A DNA stretch of 13,920 nt from Smittium mucronatum (taxonomy: Eukaryota; Kickxellomycota; Harpellomycetes; Harpellales; Legeriomycetaceae). Below are positions 1 through 10,477 of this stretch, piece by piece. Numbering within the stretch: the stretch's first letter is position 1; each line of letters begins with the position of its first letter. Position numbers and translations under genes: made by a program. The stretch is taken from assembly GCA_001953115.1 (NCBI GenBank), contig LSSL01005190.1, positions 1 to 13,920 on the forward strand, read 5' to 3'. The notes beneath the pieces were generated by a model. The model worked only from the letters and a program-made list of their open reading frames with translations. It was not told the DNA's origin and searched no databases.

Positions 1-720
1 TTTCCTTATAACTTTTCTAACCCGAGACTCCATATTAACTCGAATAAAGTATAGTATGATACTTTTATTTTCAATAAATAGTTTTTCATATTTTTGGATA
101 ATAAAAAAGTATCTTCTAAATAGGAGCCTAAAATTTATTTATATTTTAGCTCAAAGGGGGTCTTCAGTGTAGAAAAGGTTTAGTATGATGCAGAATAGGT
201 CAGGGCTAATAAAAAAATGAAATAAAATCCCTGGTGTAAACTGATAATCCTGGAATCTCTAATCAAAAATATAAGTTTAGACCGTTAATTTCAAGAGGAT
301 ATAATTTCTCTCAGCTCGGTATAAATTGGTCTTTTAAAAAAACGATCACTTCACTTTAAAATTTAATTTTAGCTTCAAGAGAAATAAAAGTTAATTAACA
401 GCTCTTATTTCTGTTGAGAACTAATAGCTTTTGGCGGTGATTTATACTCGGTTATATATTATCTGTCATCGGATTATAAAAAGGGGTTCGGGATAATTTA
501 TACTATTAAGTATATATTAGTCTTAATTTGCCTAAGTACATATTATAAGTTCATAAGTGATTTTATTTTTTAATGATGAAAAAATAAATTTAAATCGATA
601 ACCGATTTTTTTCATTATAATTTTAGGGCTCATTGATTATTAGTAATATCTTTTCGCAAAGTTCTAGTAAACACAGGGATTAGATTAAAATATTGGAAAG
701 TTGATAAAAAAAAGCTTGTT

Positions 721-767
721 TATAATATTTATAAGTTTATTAAATATATAAATAAACGAATATTGTA
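721..767. repeat. Imperfect AT-rich inverted repeat (hairpin)
   Basis: The outer arms are TATAATATT (721-729) and AATATTGTA (759-767), complementary at 8 of 9 positions. The inner arms GTTTATT (735-741) and AATAAAC (751-757) are perfectly complementary around a 9-base AT loop. Nested arms give a symmetric stem. In DNA this AT-rich, such structures arise by chance fairly often, so no function is claimed. Confidence 0.35.
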
Positions 768-2912
768 AATCTTGAGTTATTTAAAACTTTTACATTTTAT
801 TTCACGGATTAAAAATGATTCATAGCATATTTAAAACTTTATTAATAAGACTCTGGAATTTTCAAATTTTATGCATAGAATAAAGTGAAAGTCGGTGCTT
901 TTAATCTTCTGCCAATTTAATCCTTTTACGATCCTTTTTTATGTAACTGTTTTTTGGAAGAGTTGTTTGACAAAATTAAAAAAAAATTCAGTGTAAATGC
1001 CTAATTCATTCTTAATAAAACAAAATACAAAGAGTTGTAAATAAGAATGGGTTTATATGGATATTGCAATATCGATACTACAACATTAAAAAAAGATTAC
1101 TTTAGAAAACATGCTATCACGATGCTTTATTATTGTAATTTAAAATTTATTATATCCATATCCTTAGTTCTAAATGAAAATTTCAAAATTATACATTTGA
1201 ATCCGATCTTGATTTAATAAAAAAATATTTAAAATTGTTTTATATTTTAATTGATCTATAAGTATTACCAAAAATAACCACTTGTTTTATTTTTATATTA
1301 CCTTCAATTTTTACAAAAATTCGCGCAGCCCAGATTTCTTATTGAAATGTCAGATAAAAAAGGTAATAGGAAAAGTTTAATTTCGCTTAATTTTACATAA
1401 GATATACCATAGCTATTAATTTTTCAGAATTTCAGAATTTCATTATTTATCATTTAATAAAAAAATTCTAAAAAGTAAGCATTTGGATTTATTTGATCAA
1501 AATCAATCTTCCTCCTGTTCTTACATTTTTATTGTATTTTTATTTTATCTCTTTCTAGTATTTGAATATTATAAATAAATTCCCTTTAAAAAATAACCCC
1601 CACCTTTTCTTAGATTATCAGCAGATTTTAACCGAAATAAATAGGTTATAAATATATGAATAAATGGATTGGTTATACTGAGAAACTAATATCCGATTTC
1701 TAGTTATTCCATTTTTCATAGTGGAAAATAGGAGATTCTATTTGAAAACGGACACTTCCTTATTAAAATTTTACTTTTTCCTGATTTAGAAATATATTGC
1801 TTAGGTTGGGTACAAAATTATTGGTAAGTCAGGAGTAGGAATTACAAATGAAATCTCCTATATGAAAAATATTGAATATTTATTAGCTCTTGTAGAGTTT
1901 GATAATTTTATTGAATTAGCAATTCTAATAGCTTTATTATCTCCAATGGTTTGCATAGTAAAATAAAGTTTGTTCTTGAAAAGACTCCAATATGAGCACA
2001 GCTTCGTGTAAAAATTCTTTTAGCCCCAGTTATTTTATCCAATCCAACCTTATATGTTCGGATATTTTCTAATGTCTTCACCTATTAAAACTTGAGCTTT
2101 TCGAAGATAATATCCAATGATAATTCTATTAACAGATTAGCTACTTTGGCAAATTGAAAACACATGCCGTTTTTGTAAATTAGGAATCAGGAAGATTTAA
2201 GATTAACATAGCTGAAGATACCTTTTGGCATTAGCAATTTATACTATCTAGAAAGTTACCATGTTTTTAATGCAAATCCTCGATATTATAGAGTCCTAGG
2301 CTTCCTTTATGTAAATAAGTATCCGTATTGAGAATTTCGGATATTCACAAAAAGATTATATTGCATGATCGTATTACTTTGATATTCTAGCTAATATTAT
2401 TTGAGATGAATTCTGGGGCTGACAATGTTTATTTTATGCAATACATTCTTGAATCTAGAACATATTTTTTTTTCAATTTCCAAACAATGGTTTTTCCTAT
2501 ACGTTAACATTTAAAGAAAGCGTTTTACTAAATCTAGGTCTGTTTGTAGATCATTAACGATTCTTTCACTGATTGATGCAATAGAGTGGTTTATTTTTTC
2601 CTAAATATGTATATCAAAAATCTAATTAGAACATTCTCAAAAGTCATCCAGCTGCATAAATAATAAAAATAGGGGTTGTTTTTTCCTGTTTTTTAATATT
2701 TACTCTAACTTTTGCAGGAGTTTGTAACACATGATGAATCTTTTTTTGGGTGGCTTGAAATTTATCATACTTTAATGAATATCTTTCTTTTAATTATGAA
2801 AGCATTTACTCGTTTTTTCTATATTAAAAATTGATAGTAATCCTGGTTTCAAAACTTCCATATATTTTTTAGAGAAAATTTAATTGAGAAATTATAAAGC
2901 TTTACAATATCA

Positions 2913-2921
2913 TATATAAAA
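2913..2921 (+). promoter_or_regulatory. Candidate TATA box for the Cyk3-like gene
   Basis: TATATAAAA fits the TATAWAAR consensus and lies about 130 bp before the ATG at 3049. The spacing is reasonable for a fungal promoter, but TATA-like strings are common in this AT-rich background, so this is only a candidate. Confidence 0.3.
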
Positions 2922-3048
2922 GTAATACGAGAGTCTAATAGCAAAATCTTTTACAGTTGTTTTGCTAAAAAATAATTGAAGATATATTCTGATAATAAAA
3001 TAATCCTAATTTTTTAAATTTTTTGCGAGTTTTAATGAGATTTCAAAA

Positions 3049-6000
3049 ATGGAGAATCAACGAATATCAGAGACCTCTACAGCAATATTAGATTCCCCGG
3101 ATAAAAAATTAAAAAATGAATTACATCTCAAGTCCGAGAATTTAGAAGTAACCAAAAGTTCAAACATATTTCCCCTTCATAAATCAACAAAAGGAAATAA
3201 ACTTGTGAGAAAAAAGATAAAATCCGAATTTCCTATTATTCTATCAGATACTCTAGTAAATAGAATACTCTCTAAAGATTTTTTAGTCGAAATCGATAGA
3301 AAATCCTACCATTCGCGTAGTTTAACTCACCAATTTTCAAAAAATCCACCGACAAAACACCCAAAAACAAGGAATCTATCCAATGATTCAAGCTTAAGAT
3401 CAATTTGCAAATATATAATCGAGAGCGGTGACGATACATCATCTTCTAATTCAAATAGTAATAATAATAATAGCCCGAAACTAAACTATATCAAAAGAAA
3501 ACCTCCAATCCAAAAAGAAAATTTTGCAAGAAATTTATACCCAGAGAATACTCCCAATTTTAGTTCAGTTAAGGATGTCATATTATCAAACGCCAGTCCT
3601 TCTAATACGATAAAAAACCATGAATCTCCCTCTTCAAACATTCTAAACTGTGATGAATATAATATAATGGAAGAAAAAAATTCACAGGGAATTAGAAATG
3701 GAAGTGTCGATACTCTTGTGGATGATTCTCGATGTAAATTATCTCATTATATGACCTATTTACCTCCACCCTCTATTTTATTTTAACGAAAATTTATTTT
3801 AAAATAAATAAAATATTTATCTCATTTTCAATTTAAAAAATTAAGGTGATTCTAATTTTCATAGGGGAATATAACGAAGATTCTGAAGTAAGTACTACTC
3901 AGGATGTTGTTGAAACTGAAGCAACAAATCTTGGTAATTTAAAAGCTGAAATAAACCCACTCACTATTCTCGGATATTCTAAAAGTATATCCCTGGCCAA
4001 ATGCAACAAATCGCCACAAGATTATTCCTCCATAATTGATGGGATGAATTTAGATTGTGTCGAGTATGAAAAATTGAGCTCATTCAAAATTATTGGAAAC
4101 AACATAAAATACGTTAAAAAAAATAGTAAAATATCTCAGTCGAATTCACAAGAAATTTCAAATCATCTTTCTGAAAAAAGAGATTTTGCTTCAGATACCT
4201 CAAATCATCAAATCGGTATGAATGAAAGTAAAAACACAATGAATTTTGAAAGATCAACAGAAAATTTTCTCTCGGATAAAAAAGGCTCATGGAGTGGTGT
4301 TAATTTTCAAGAGAATCCTGTAAATACATTTATTAAAACGGATGATATCTTTAAAGGTATTGAAAATGTCTCAATTATAAGTAATTCCATAAAAGAGAAC
4401 AATAGATGTATACCAATCCCAAATAAAACCCGGAATTATAAAAGGAGCCTCAACGATGGAATAAAAAGTTTATCATTGAATACGATTGGGGTATTTCCTA
4501 AATCAGATAATTCATTTGAAGAAACTCCTCAAATGAAAAAACATCAAAGTTTGATGGGATCAATATACAATGATGAAATCACTATGTACTATCGCCACAA
4601 CACTAGCACTCTCGACCAAAATATAAAACTAGACCATTTAAAAAAATCCACAAATCTAGTTTATAATAATGAAAACACATCTTTAAAAAAGCATGGTTTG
4701 CTGGGATCGATTCTTTCAAAGGATTTGAATGGGACAGTCCCACAAAAGGATTATTCTACTCCAAAAAAAAGTAATATATTGTCAGATTTTGATATAGTCA
4801 AACTATCCAAATCAAAATCATTGGATAACTCTTTACAGGTTCCTTGTAACAATAGAATGCAAAAAAAGAAATTTGTTGAAAATAAAACTTTTACTTTTGG
4901 CGAGCCAAACTCATTCGAAACTCCCGTCCATAATTTTAAAAATGTTATGAATAATGATGATATTCATATAGGGGATGTTATTAATTTTGATTCAACGCCA
5001 TTCAAACTACAATCCCCAAATAAAGAAATAGATTATTTCGAATGCCATGAAAAATATGATGTCCATCAATCTAAGATATCAAGAAATAAAAACAAACCTC
5101 TACCCAAAATACCATTAAGGCCAAAAAATTCCCACAACAATATTGAAAGTGCTTGCCAATCACAAAATCAAACCATAATAGAGGATAATGATAGAACCAA
5201 TAATAACGATCATTTTAACCCTAAAAAATTATACAATGGGAAACCTATATTTGATGATCTTATAGAAGAACCTGAAGCTTTAATTCATGGCATTTTTAGT
5301 CCTAGATGTGATATCTCAGAACAAATTATCATTAAACAATGTCAGACCTCTTCTGAAATCGATATGAACGTGCTTTATGCTAATGATATTGAAAAAAACA
5401 TCATTATCTCCGATATTAGCTCGGTTAATGAAAATTCTCCAAATCCTACAGAAGCTGAATTGCTCTTCAAATATGATGTTAACTCAAATAATGAGAAAAT
5501 ATCACCTAATACTAAAAAAAAAGAACCATATTTTTATTTTTCCAAGAACTCTATAAATTCCGAAGTGTATAATAGTGACTTTGGAGAAAATTCTTGTAAT
5601 TACATAGAAAAAAATGATTCTGATATTGCTGAGCTCTCATTGAGTATAGAAATGAATCATCAACAAAAAAATTGCTTGGATGTGTCTCTATTTTTTGAAT
5701 CGTTCTCAGGAAATGTTGGGTATGATCATATACTTACAAGAAGTCTGATTTCAGAACATTCATTAATAGAATGTAGCTACAGAAACTTGTTTAGTTATAG
5801 AAAACAATCGGATTCTGACCTTAATCCCAGAGAATATGTCTGTGAAAAAGAAAAAGCTTTCTTATGTGTGGGCTTTGGTTACACTAAATCGCAAGTGGCT
5901 CAAGTAATGGATATAGCATTAAGTATGCCACTACCAAACGGTAAATCCTGTGTCCAAGTGATTAATGAATCACGTCCTGTATTTAAAAAAAAATATAACA

Positions 6001-7595
6001 ATTTAAAATTGATTAAAAGTCGCATCGAAATGAGTGACGAAAACATCCTTTCGGTTATAGGAAAATCGTGCATGTCATTAGGTCAATTGATCGATTTACT
6101 CAAGAGATCTTTTTTGAAATATAACGAAAAAACTAGAGTTAGAGCCATTTACATCTGGATACTCAAGAATATCGAACTTGTCACCGATCGAAAAAAACCT
6201 GGAAGAGATTCTATAGTTGAAGAATTCGAACCTAGTGAACTTCCAGAAAATGTTTTCGAAACGAAAAAAAGCAGAGGGCCGGGATTTTCATACCTGTTTA
6301 ATAAACTGGCTATAAGTATGGGGATTGAGACTCATATCATAAATGGAACTATAAAACTTCCTCCCCCTCATCCTGATTCGTTTTTCAGCGGACCTATATC
6401 GCCTACCATTCCTAACCATGTTTGGAATTCTGTGTGTATAAATGGTGAATATTTATTAATGGATTTATATGGAAGTTCACCTGGAGATCCATTAAATTTT
6501 GAAGAAGTAGAAGTTGATAAATTTTTTCTTGCAAAACCTTTTAATTTCATATATACCCATATGCCTACAAATTCAGAGTATCAGTACTTATCTCCAGCTA
6601 TATCATACCCTGTTTTTTGGCAATTGCCATGCGTTAAACCCTCATTCTTCTCTAATGGATTAAACTTTTTAAATTTGGAAACATTAAATTTAGTAGTAAA
6701 GAATGATGAAATAGTTCCATTGATACTTAACTTGGGGGATGAATCAATGAATATATATGCTGAAGTAGAAATATATGACGCGGGATTTTACGGAAATTCT
6801 GATGAAAGGAAAGAATGGCCGTCACCAAAAACCAAGCATCCAGTATTAGCCCAATGCATCAACTACGAAGGTAAAAGAATGGCTAAGGTTTATGTAGGTG
6901 TTAGATATCATGACTGTTTCGGGGTTTTGAAAATATATACTGGAAAGAGTCCCAGGTATTTGAATAAAAATCAAAAGAAAAAACTTTTGAAAAAGATGAT
7001 TTCAAATTACAATTTTGAAAATAGTGTGAGAGAGCAGCAGCCTAAAAACAATAAGAAGATGTTTAGTTATAATTCTGGACAAAATAGCAGTAAAAATGAA
7101 AAAGTGAATAGGAATCAAAACAGGCTAGTTAATATTTTGCTGAATTCGAAAAACGATATTAATGAAACTAACAAAATCACAAGAAAAAACCGAACATTGT
7201 TTGAATATCCTTACGTTCTTGGGACACCAAACTCATCAACATACTCACTATCTGTATCGATTCCGGTACATCATTTGGGGATCCCGTATCCAAAAAAATT
7301 TCTCCAGTTGAATCACTTTTCGGAATTTGAATTTTATTTCAAATCCCCAACAATCTGTGATTTTGGGTTGTATGAAACGGTAAATTTTCACGTCCTTCCA
7401 ACAAGCTCAAAATTCACTCAACATTATCGAATTCAGCTTCTAAGCCCATCGGAACAATATACGAAGTTTATATATCAATCAAGTGACCAGAGCTACATCC
7501 TTAATCATAAATTAGACCAAGTGGGGTGCTGGAGAATTATCTGTTATAGTGCCTCAGATGGATGGTCCAACATCTCAGCACTTTATTGTAACTGA
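3049..7595 (+). CDS. Cyk3/KY-type transglutaminase-like cytokinesis protein (two exons, 1471 aa)
   Basis: Exons 3049-3733 and 3865-7595 join in frame to give 1471 residues. The ATG at 3049 sits in an AAAATGG context, with an in-frame TAA upstream at 3007-3009. Residues 1 to about 960 are Asn/Ser/Lys-rich and look disordered. A transglutaminase-like core spans about 975-1110: the helix VRAIYIW at 987-993, then RGPGFSYLF where the nucleophile motif belongs, NHVWN with His1080, and LLMDLYG with Asp1095. The His-Asp spacing of 15 is canonical. The Cys position is Gly1033, so the domain is predicted inactive, as in fungal Cyk3, where the Cys is known to be missing. A YTHMP motif (His1127) and the following LP..KPSFF segment are typical of Cyk3/KY proteins, and KY-like beta-rich sequence runs to the C-terminus. 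Family members act at the septum and contractile ring. No SH3 domain is visible, although fungal Cyk3 normally has one; instead residues 640-649 form a proline-rich PxxPxR ligand. SP/TP-x-K sites (S16, T527, S612) suggest CDK control. A KY-peptidase-type relative other than the true Cyk3 ortholog is the main alternative. Confidence 0.8.
3734..3864 (+). other. Spliceosomal intron (131 bp) in the Cyk3-like gene
   Basis: The donor is GTAAAT after GAT at 3731-3733, the acceptor is TTTTCATAG ending at 3864, and a CTAAT branch-like motif lies at 3852-3856. The split codon T|GG encodes Trp229, and the downstream frame resumes as GAA TAT AAC at 3867. Without removal, translation stops at TAA 3784-3786. 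The two flanking open frames share the same Asn/Ser-rich character. Intron length matches the 132-bp intron of the PalC-like gene. Confidence 0.82.
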
Positions 7596-8975
7596 TTCTC
7601 GCACATCTTTTAAAATCTCGATATAATTATCAATATAAGATTTTCTTATTTGTTTATACATTTTATTTACATATAAGTCCTAAAAAATTTTTTGAGGAGG
7701 CATCTTCATTTTTTCCGGATTTTGGTGAAAACAACTCCTGAATAAATCTTAGAAAATTACTTTTTGCCACGAAATTTATATATTTTAATTAAATAGGTAT
7801 TAAATTTTATTGATATTAATGAGGAATGGACAAAACTAAAGATAATTCAACCCCAAGAAATAATAATAAAAAATGGATTTCTGTTCTTTTTCCTAAATAA
7901 AAAGAAATTTTTATCAATTGTTACATATTATTACTTTTCAAAAACAATTTCCGATGACTATAGATTCGAAGAGTTATCGCTTTTAATTATTTTTTCATCA
8001 AGTTTAATAACTATCTTTGGATATAGAAATGATAATATTATGAACTTTAAATCGAGTTATTAAGATAAAAGATAATGGGAAAGTACGATGGTTGTTTATA
8101 TTTTAAAAATTTTATCCATTGGCCATATTTGAAACAATTGAAAGCTATTGAAGTTAACCTTATTTTAAAAAATATATATATTAAATTGGAATGAAAACTA
8201 AATTTTAATTCATATCTATTCATATTATTTTTTAAGATGTGGTTTTGATATCATTGGATTGCTTGAATGTTTTAGATAGCCACCATGAAGACAATCACAA
8301 CAAACAAAATCTTTAGACATAATTTGAGAAATCTTACAAATTGCAACATATTATCACTAGAACAAGATATAGCTAACAATAATTTCCCACATCACTCTTT
8401 ATTTCTCAGCTACTCTAAATCTCTTATATTACCCAGATGTTATTTTCATTGTTGAACCAAAAACAAACCTCATTCGTCTTTGTAACAATGCAAGTTTGAT
8501 CAGAGTTCTATATTTGATTGGCCAACTAAAATAAATTAGCGGTGAAGGAAGAGAAATATTCTCAATTGTTTTAAAAAGGCGTGAATTTGGTAAATTCGTT
8601 ATTTCTATTATTATTCCACCAATTACCATAATTAAATTTGCTTATGATAAATTAATTGGACCATTTAATTTAAAGTTTCAATTTTAATTACTGGAAAGTT
8701 TATATTTCCTAAAACAGATATATTTTTTTATTACGAATAGTGAAATTTAACCAATTACAATCGAAATGATCTAAAACACTGGGCATAAAAAATATCAATT
8801 CGCTGTATTTATCTACAAAAAGTTTCAAAGACTTATTCATTCCAGAATTTCAGTCAGCATTATTTATTATCAGCTGTAGCCTATTTACAACAATAAATTG
8901 TTTTTTTATATTATTTAGCGTCTTAACTCTGCATTAGGGACCATCCACATCCTGACTGAATTATTTGCTTTAAAA
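7596..8975. other. AT-rich intergenic region between the Cyk3-like and SH3BGR-like genes
   Basis: About 1.4 kb. It holds the 3' flank of the Cyk3-like gene (AATAAA at 7741-7746) and the 5' flank of the SH3BGR-domain gene. Two short open frames on the minus strand (8629-8429 and 8840-8709) start with ATG but are no longer than expected by chance here, lack recognisable domains and are separated by stops. I do not annotate them as genes; a decayed or spliced minus-strand gene is not excluded. Confidence 0.55.
7741..7746 (+). terminator. Candidate poly(A) signal of the Cyk3-like gene
   Basis: AATAAA lies about 145 bp after the stop codon at 7593-7595. It is the clearest canonical hexamer in the near 3' flank, but A/T-rich hexamers are frequent in this region. 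Confidence 0.4.
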
Positions 8976-10346
8976 ATGGAAAATATTAATAACAATAGCC
9001 AAGTCATCGAGTCTGACGTAAACCGATTGAGTTTAAGCTCTGGTTTGGAATCTCATTCAGACGCTAAAAATGATTCTTCAGTTTCAGAAGATTCCTATAT
9101 GACTCAAGTATATATAAATCCCTCTGCCTCCCAACCAAAAAACCAATCCCCTTCATTAAATTCATTTGCTAGGGAGGAAACTGGAATTCCTAACCCTGAT
9201 TCAGAAAACTTCAATTCTCATGGAAAAGAAAACGTATCCATTCCAAATACCCAAATTGAGGGTGAATTACTTGAAAAAACAGAATCCCAGTTAAATTGCA
9301 TTTCAGTGACAAATCCGCAGGAAATGAATTCTATAGAAAATTTTGATAGCATCTCCATATCCACTAACGATTCAAATAAAATTATTTCAAATAGCATTGA
9401 AAATTCATCCACAATCGATGAATCTAGAAAAAGCATTACTCATCCCAAATCTTCAAACAATTATTCTAATTCTCAGAGTGATTCATTTAACCCCACTACA
9501 ACAGAACCCTTATTGCGAAATGATATTCCGCCAAGAGTAGATTCTAAACTGCAAAGTATTTCTGAAAACACTAGGGTCAAAAGTGATTATTCGGTAGAAG
9601 AGGAGCGATTCAAGGTTTCTAAAAGCCCTGAAATTCAATCAATTAAATCTGCTTCCAAAGAAAATCACGTAATTTTAGAGCATGGTTCGCCTCTTGAACC
9701 TAATCTTCGGGATACACCTGACTCAAAATCATCAATCGTTTCACATGATTTCGAGCCCAAAGAACACAATAGAGAATCTTGTGCATCTTCTAAACCTACT
9801 TTAACTGAATCCTCAAAATTGAACTCGAGCACAAGTAGCAATGTTAGCGCCACTCTTTCCGAACATCCCTCATTAAATATTTCTAAGAATACTTCTCCAG
9901 TTTCCTCACAATCTTCCCCCATCGAATCCCCTTCCTCCAAGACTGGCTCTCAGCCAGAAAGGTCCTTGAACTCTAACATACCCAACACCCCTAAGGGGAT
10001 TACCACCTCCTATAATGAGGAAAATGATTCTCAAGAGCTTCAACCACCGAGCACTCGTGTAAAAATATATGGTTCTACAATTTCTGGAAACAGAAAGTAC
10101 AAAACTGAATCTCAACATTTATTTAGAATCCTTGAAACTATGGAGATCCCTTATGAATTCATCTGCATTGCTGCTGATCAGCAAGCTAAATCTTTCATAA
10201 AGAGGAAATCTCTGGGAAGCGTTCAAATACCGCAAATATATGTTGATGGGGAGCTGGTTGGATTTTACGATGATTTCATAGCTGCTAATGAGGATGATGA
10301 ACTCGAAACCTGGTTGGGTTTAGACCAAGAACCTGATGATTTTTGA
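8976..10346 (+). CDS. SH3BGR-type thioredoxin-fold protein with long disordered N-terminus (456 aa)
   Basis: Single-exon gene; the ATG lies in an AAAAATGGA context. Residues 1 to about 355 are Ser/Asn/Pro/Glu-rich with no hydrophobic core or membrane segment and look disordered, with many SP/TP dipeptides. Residues 361 to about 449 form a compact domain: beta strand VKIYGS (362-367), a helix, the strand YEFICIAA, a second helix, VQIPQIYVDG with the cis-proline Pro419 expected of a thioredoxin fold, then GFYDDF and a final WLGL helix. This order matches SH3BGR/SH3BGRL proteins, glutaredoxin relatives of about 90-115 residues. As in that family, the CxxC active site is absent (STISGN instead), so redox catalysis is unlikely; the domain's only Cys is in the YEFICIAA strand. 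The biochemical role of fungal members is not known to me. A degenerate glutaredoxin is the alternative. The gene is convergent with the PalC-like gene. Confidence 0.85.
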   Translation: MENINNNSQVIESDVNRLSLSSGLESHSDAKNDSSVSEDSYMTQVYINPSASQPKNQSPSLNSFAREETGIPNPDSENFNSHGKENVSIPNTQIEGELLEKTESQLNCISVTNPQEMNSIENFDSISISTNDSNKIISNSIENSSTIDESRKSITHPKSSNNYSNSQSDSFNPTTTEPLLRNDIPPRVDSKLQSISENTRVKSDYSVEEERFKVSKSPEIQSIKSASKENHVILEHGSPLEPNLRDTPDSKSSIVSHDFEPKEHNRESCASSKPTLTESSKLNSSTSSNVSATLSEHPSLNISKNTSPVSSQSSPIESPSSKTGSQPERSLNSNIPNTPKGITTSYNEENDSQELQPPSTRVKIYGSTISGNRKYKTESQHLFRILETMEIPYEFICIAADQQAKSFIKRKSLGSVQIPQIYVDGELVGFYDDFIAANEDDELETWLGLDQEPDDF

Positions 10347-10395
10347 ATTGATTTTTATCCACAAAAAACACCATTTATAAAAAGAACTTTAATGT

Positions 10396-10405
10396 TTTAT
10401 TTATT
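10396..10405 (-). terminator. Candidate poly(A) signal of the PalC-like gene
   Basis: On the minus strand this reads AATAAATAAA, two overlapping hexamers 73-82 bases after the PalC-like stop codon. It directly abuts the plus-strand hexamer used by the convergent neighbour. Confidence 0.45.
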
Positions 10406-10411
10406 AATAAA
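10406..10411 (+). terminator. Candidate poly(A) signal of the SH3BGR-like gene
   Basis: AATAAA lies 60 bases after the stop codon. Further copies at 10446-10451 and 10465-10470 could serve as alternatives; the last is only 8 bases from the end of the PalC-like coding region. Confidence 0.45.
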
Positions 10412-10477
10412 TATTTTAAAATTACAGCATTTTTTTCAGATAATTAATAAAAAAGAGAGATAGAAATAAAACACTAT

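Larger units (their letters stand above)
1..3048. other. AT-rich intergenic region with no recognisable gene
   Basis: About 3 kb with no convincing open frame on either strand. Stops are frequent in all frames and I see no tRNA-like, rRNA-like or splice-delimited conserved segment. It lies upstream of the Cyk3-like gene, so I looked for an SH3-type exon on the + strand (ALYDY-like start, W..G...G.FP-like core), because fungal Cyk3 proteins usually carry one at the N-terminus, and found none. The region holds AT-rich inverted repeats (see 721-767), a short 8-bp tandem duplication around 1425-1443 and a candidate TATA element near its end. A gene lacking long exons could still hide here. Confidence 0.6.

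Noticed and set aside
121..131. TAGGAGCCTAA shared by 121-131 and 13866-13876, suggesting two copies of one repeat at both ends of the window.
   Set aside because: An 11-base match is expected many times by chance in a 14-kb window, and the similarity does not extend clearly beyond it.
484..500. GGTTCGGGATA as a possible tRNA B box.
   Set aside because: It lacks the required A after TTCG, and no A box, acceptor stem or cloverleaf can be drawn around it.
1900..2940. A minus-strand frame that reads like a protein between many stop codons, with passing resemblance to a RhoGEF or Vps9-like domain.
   Set aside because: About 20 stops occur in roughly 350 codons, only slightly fewer than expected at this AT content. 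Other frames look just as protein-like, and the apparent motifs have wrong spacing for either family.
3846..3866. GTG at 3846 as the start of a separate 1249-residue gene.
   Set aside because: GTG is not a normal nuclear start in fungi, the codons lie inside the 131-bp intron, and splicing joins the frame to the ATG-started upstream exon.
6368..6550. Minus-strand 60-codon open frame.
   Set aside because: It is antisense to the conserved transglutaminase-like core of the Cyk3-like gene, so it is a shadow of real coding sequence.
9218..10118. Several open frames on both strands within the SH3BGR-like gene.
   Set aside because: They are shadows of a Ser/Asn/Pro-rich coding region with few stops in other frames; none has domain-like sequence.
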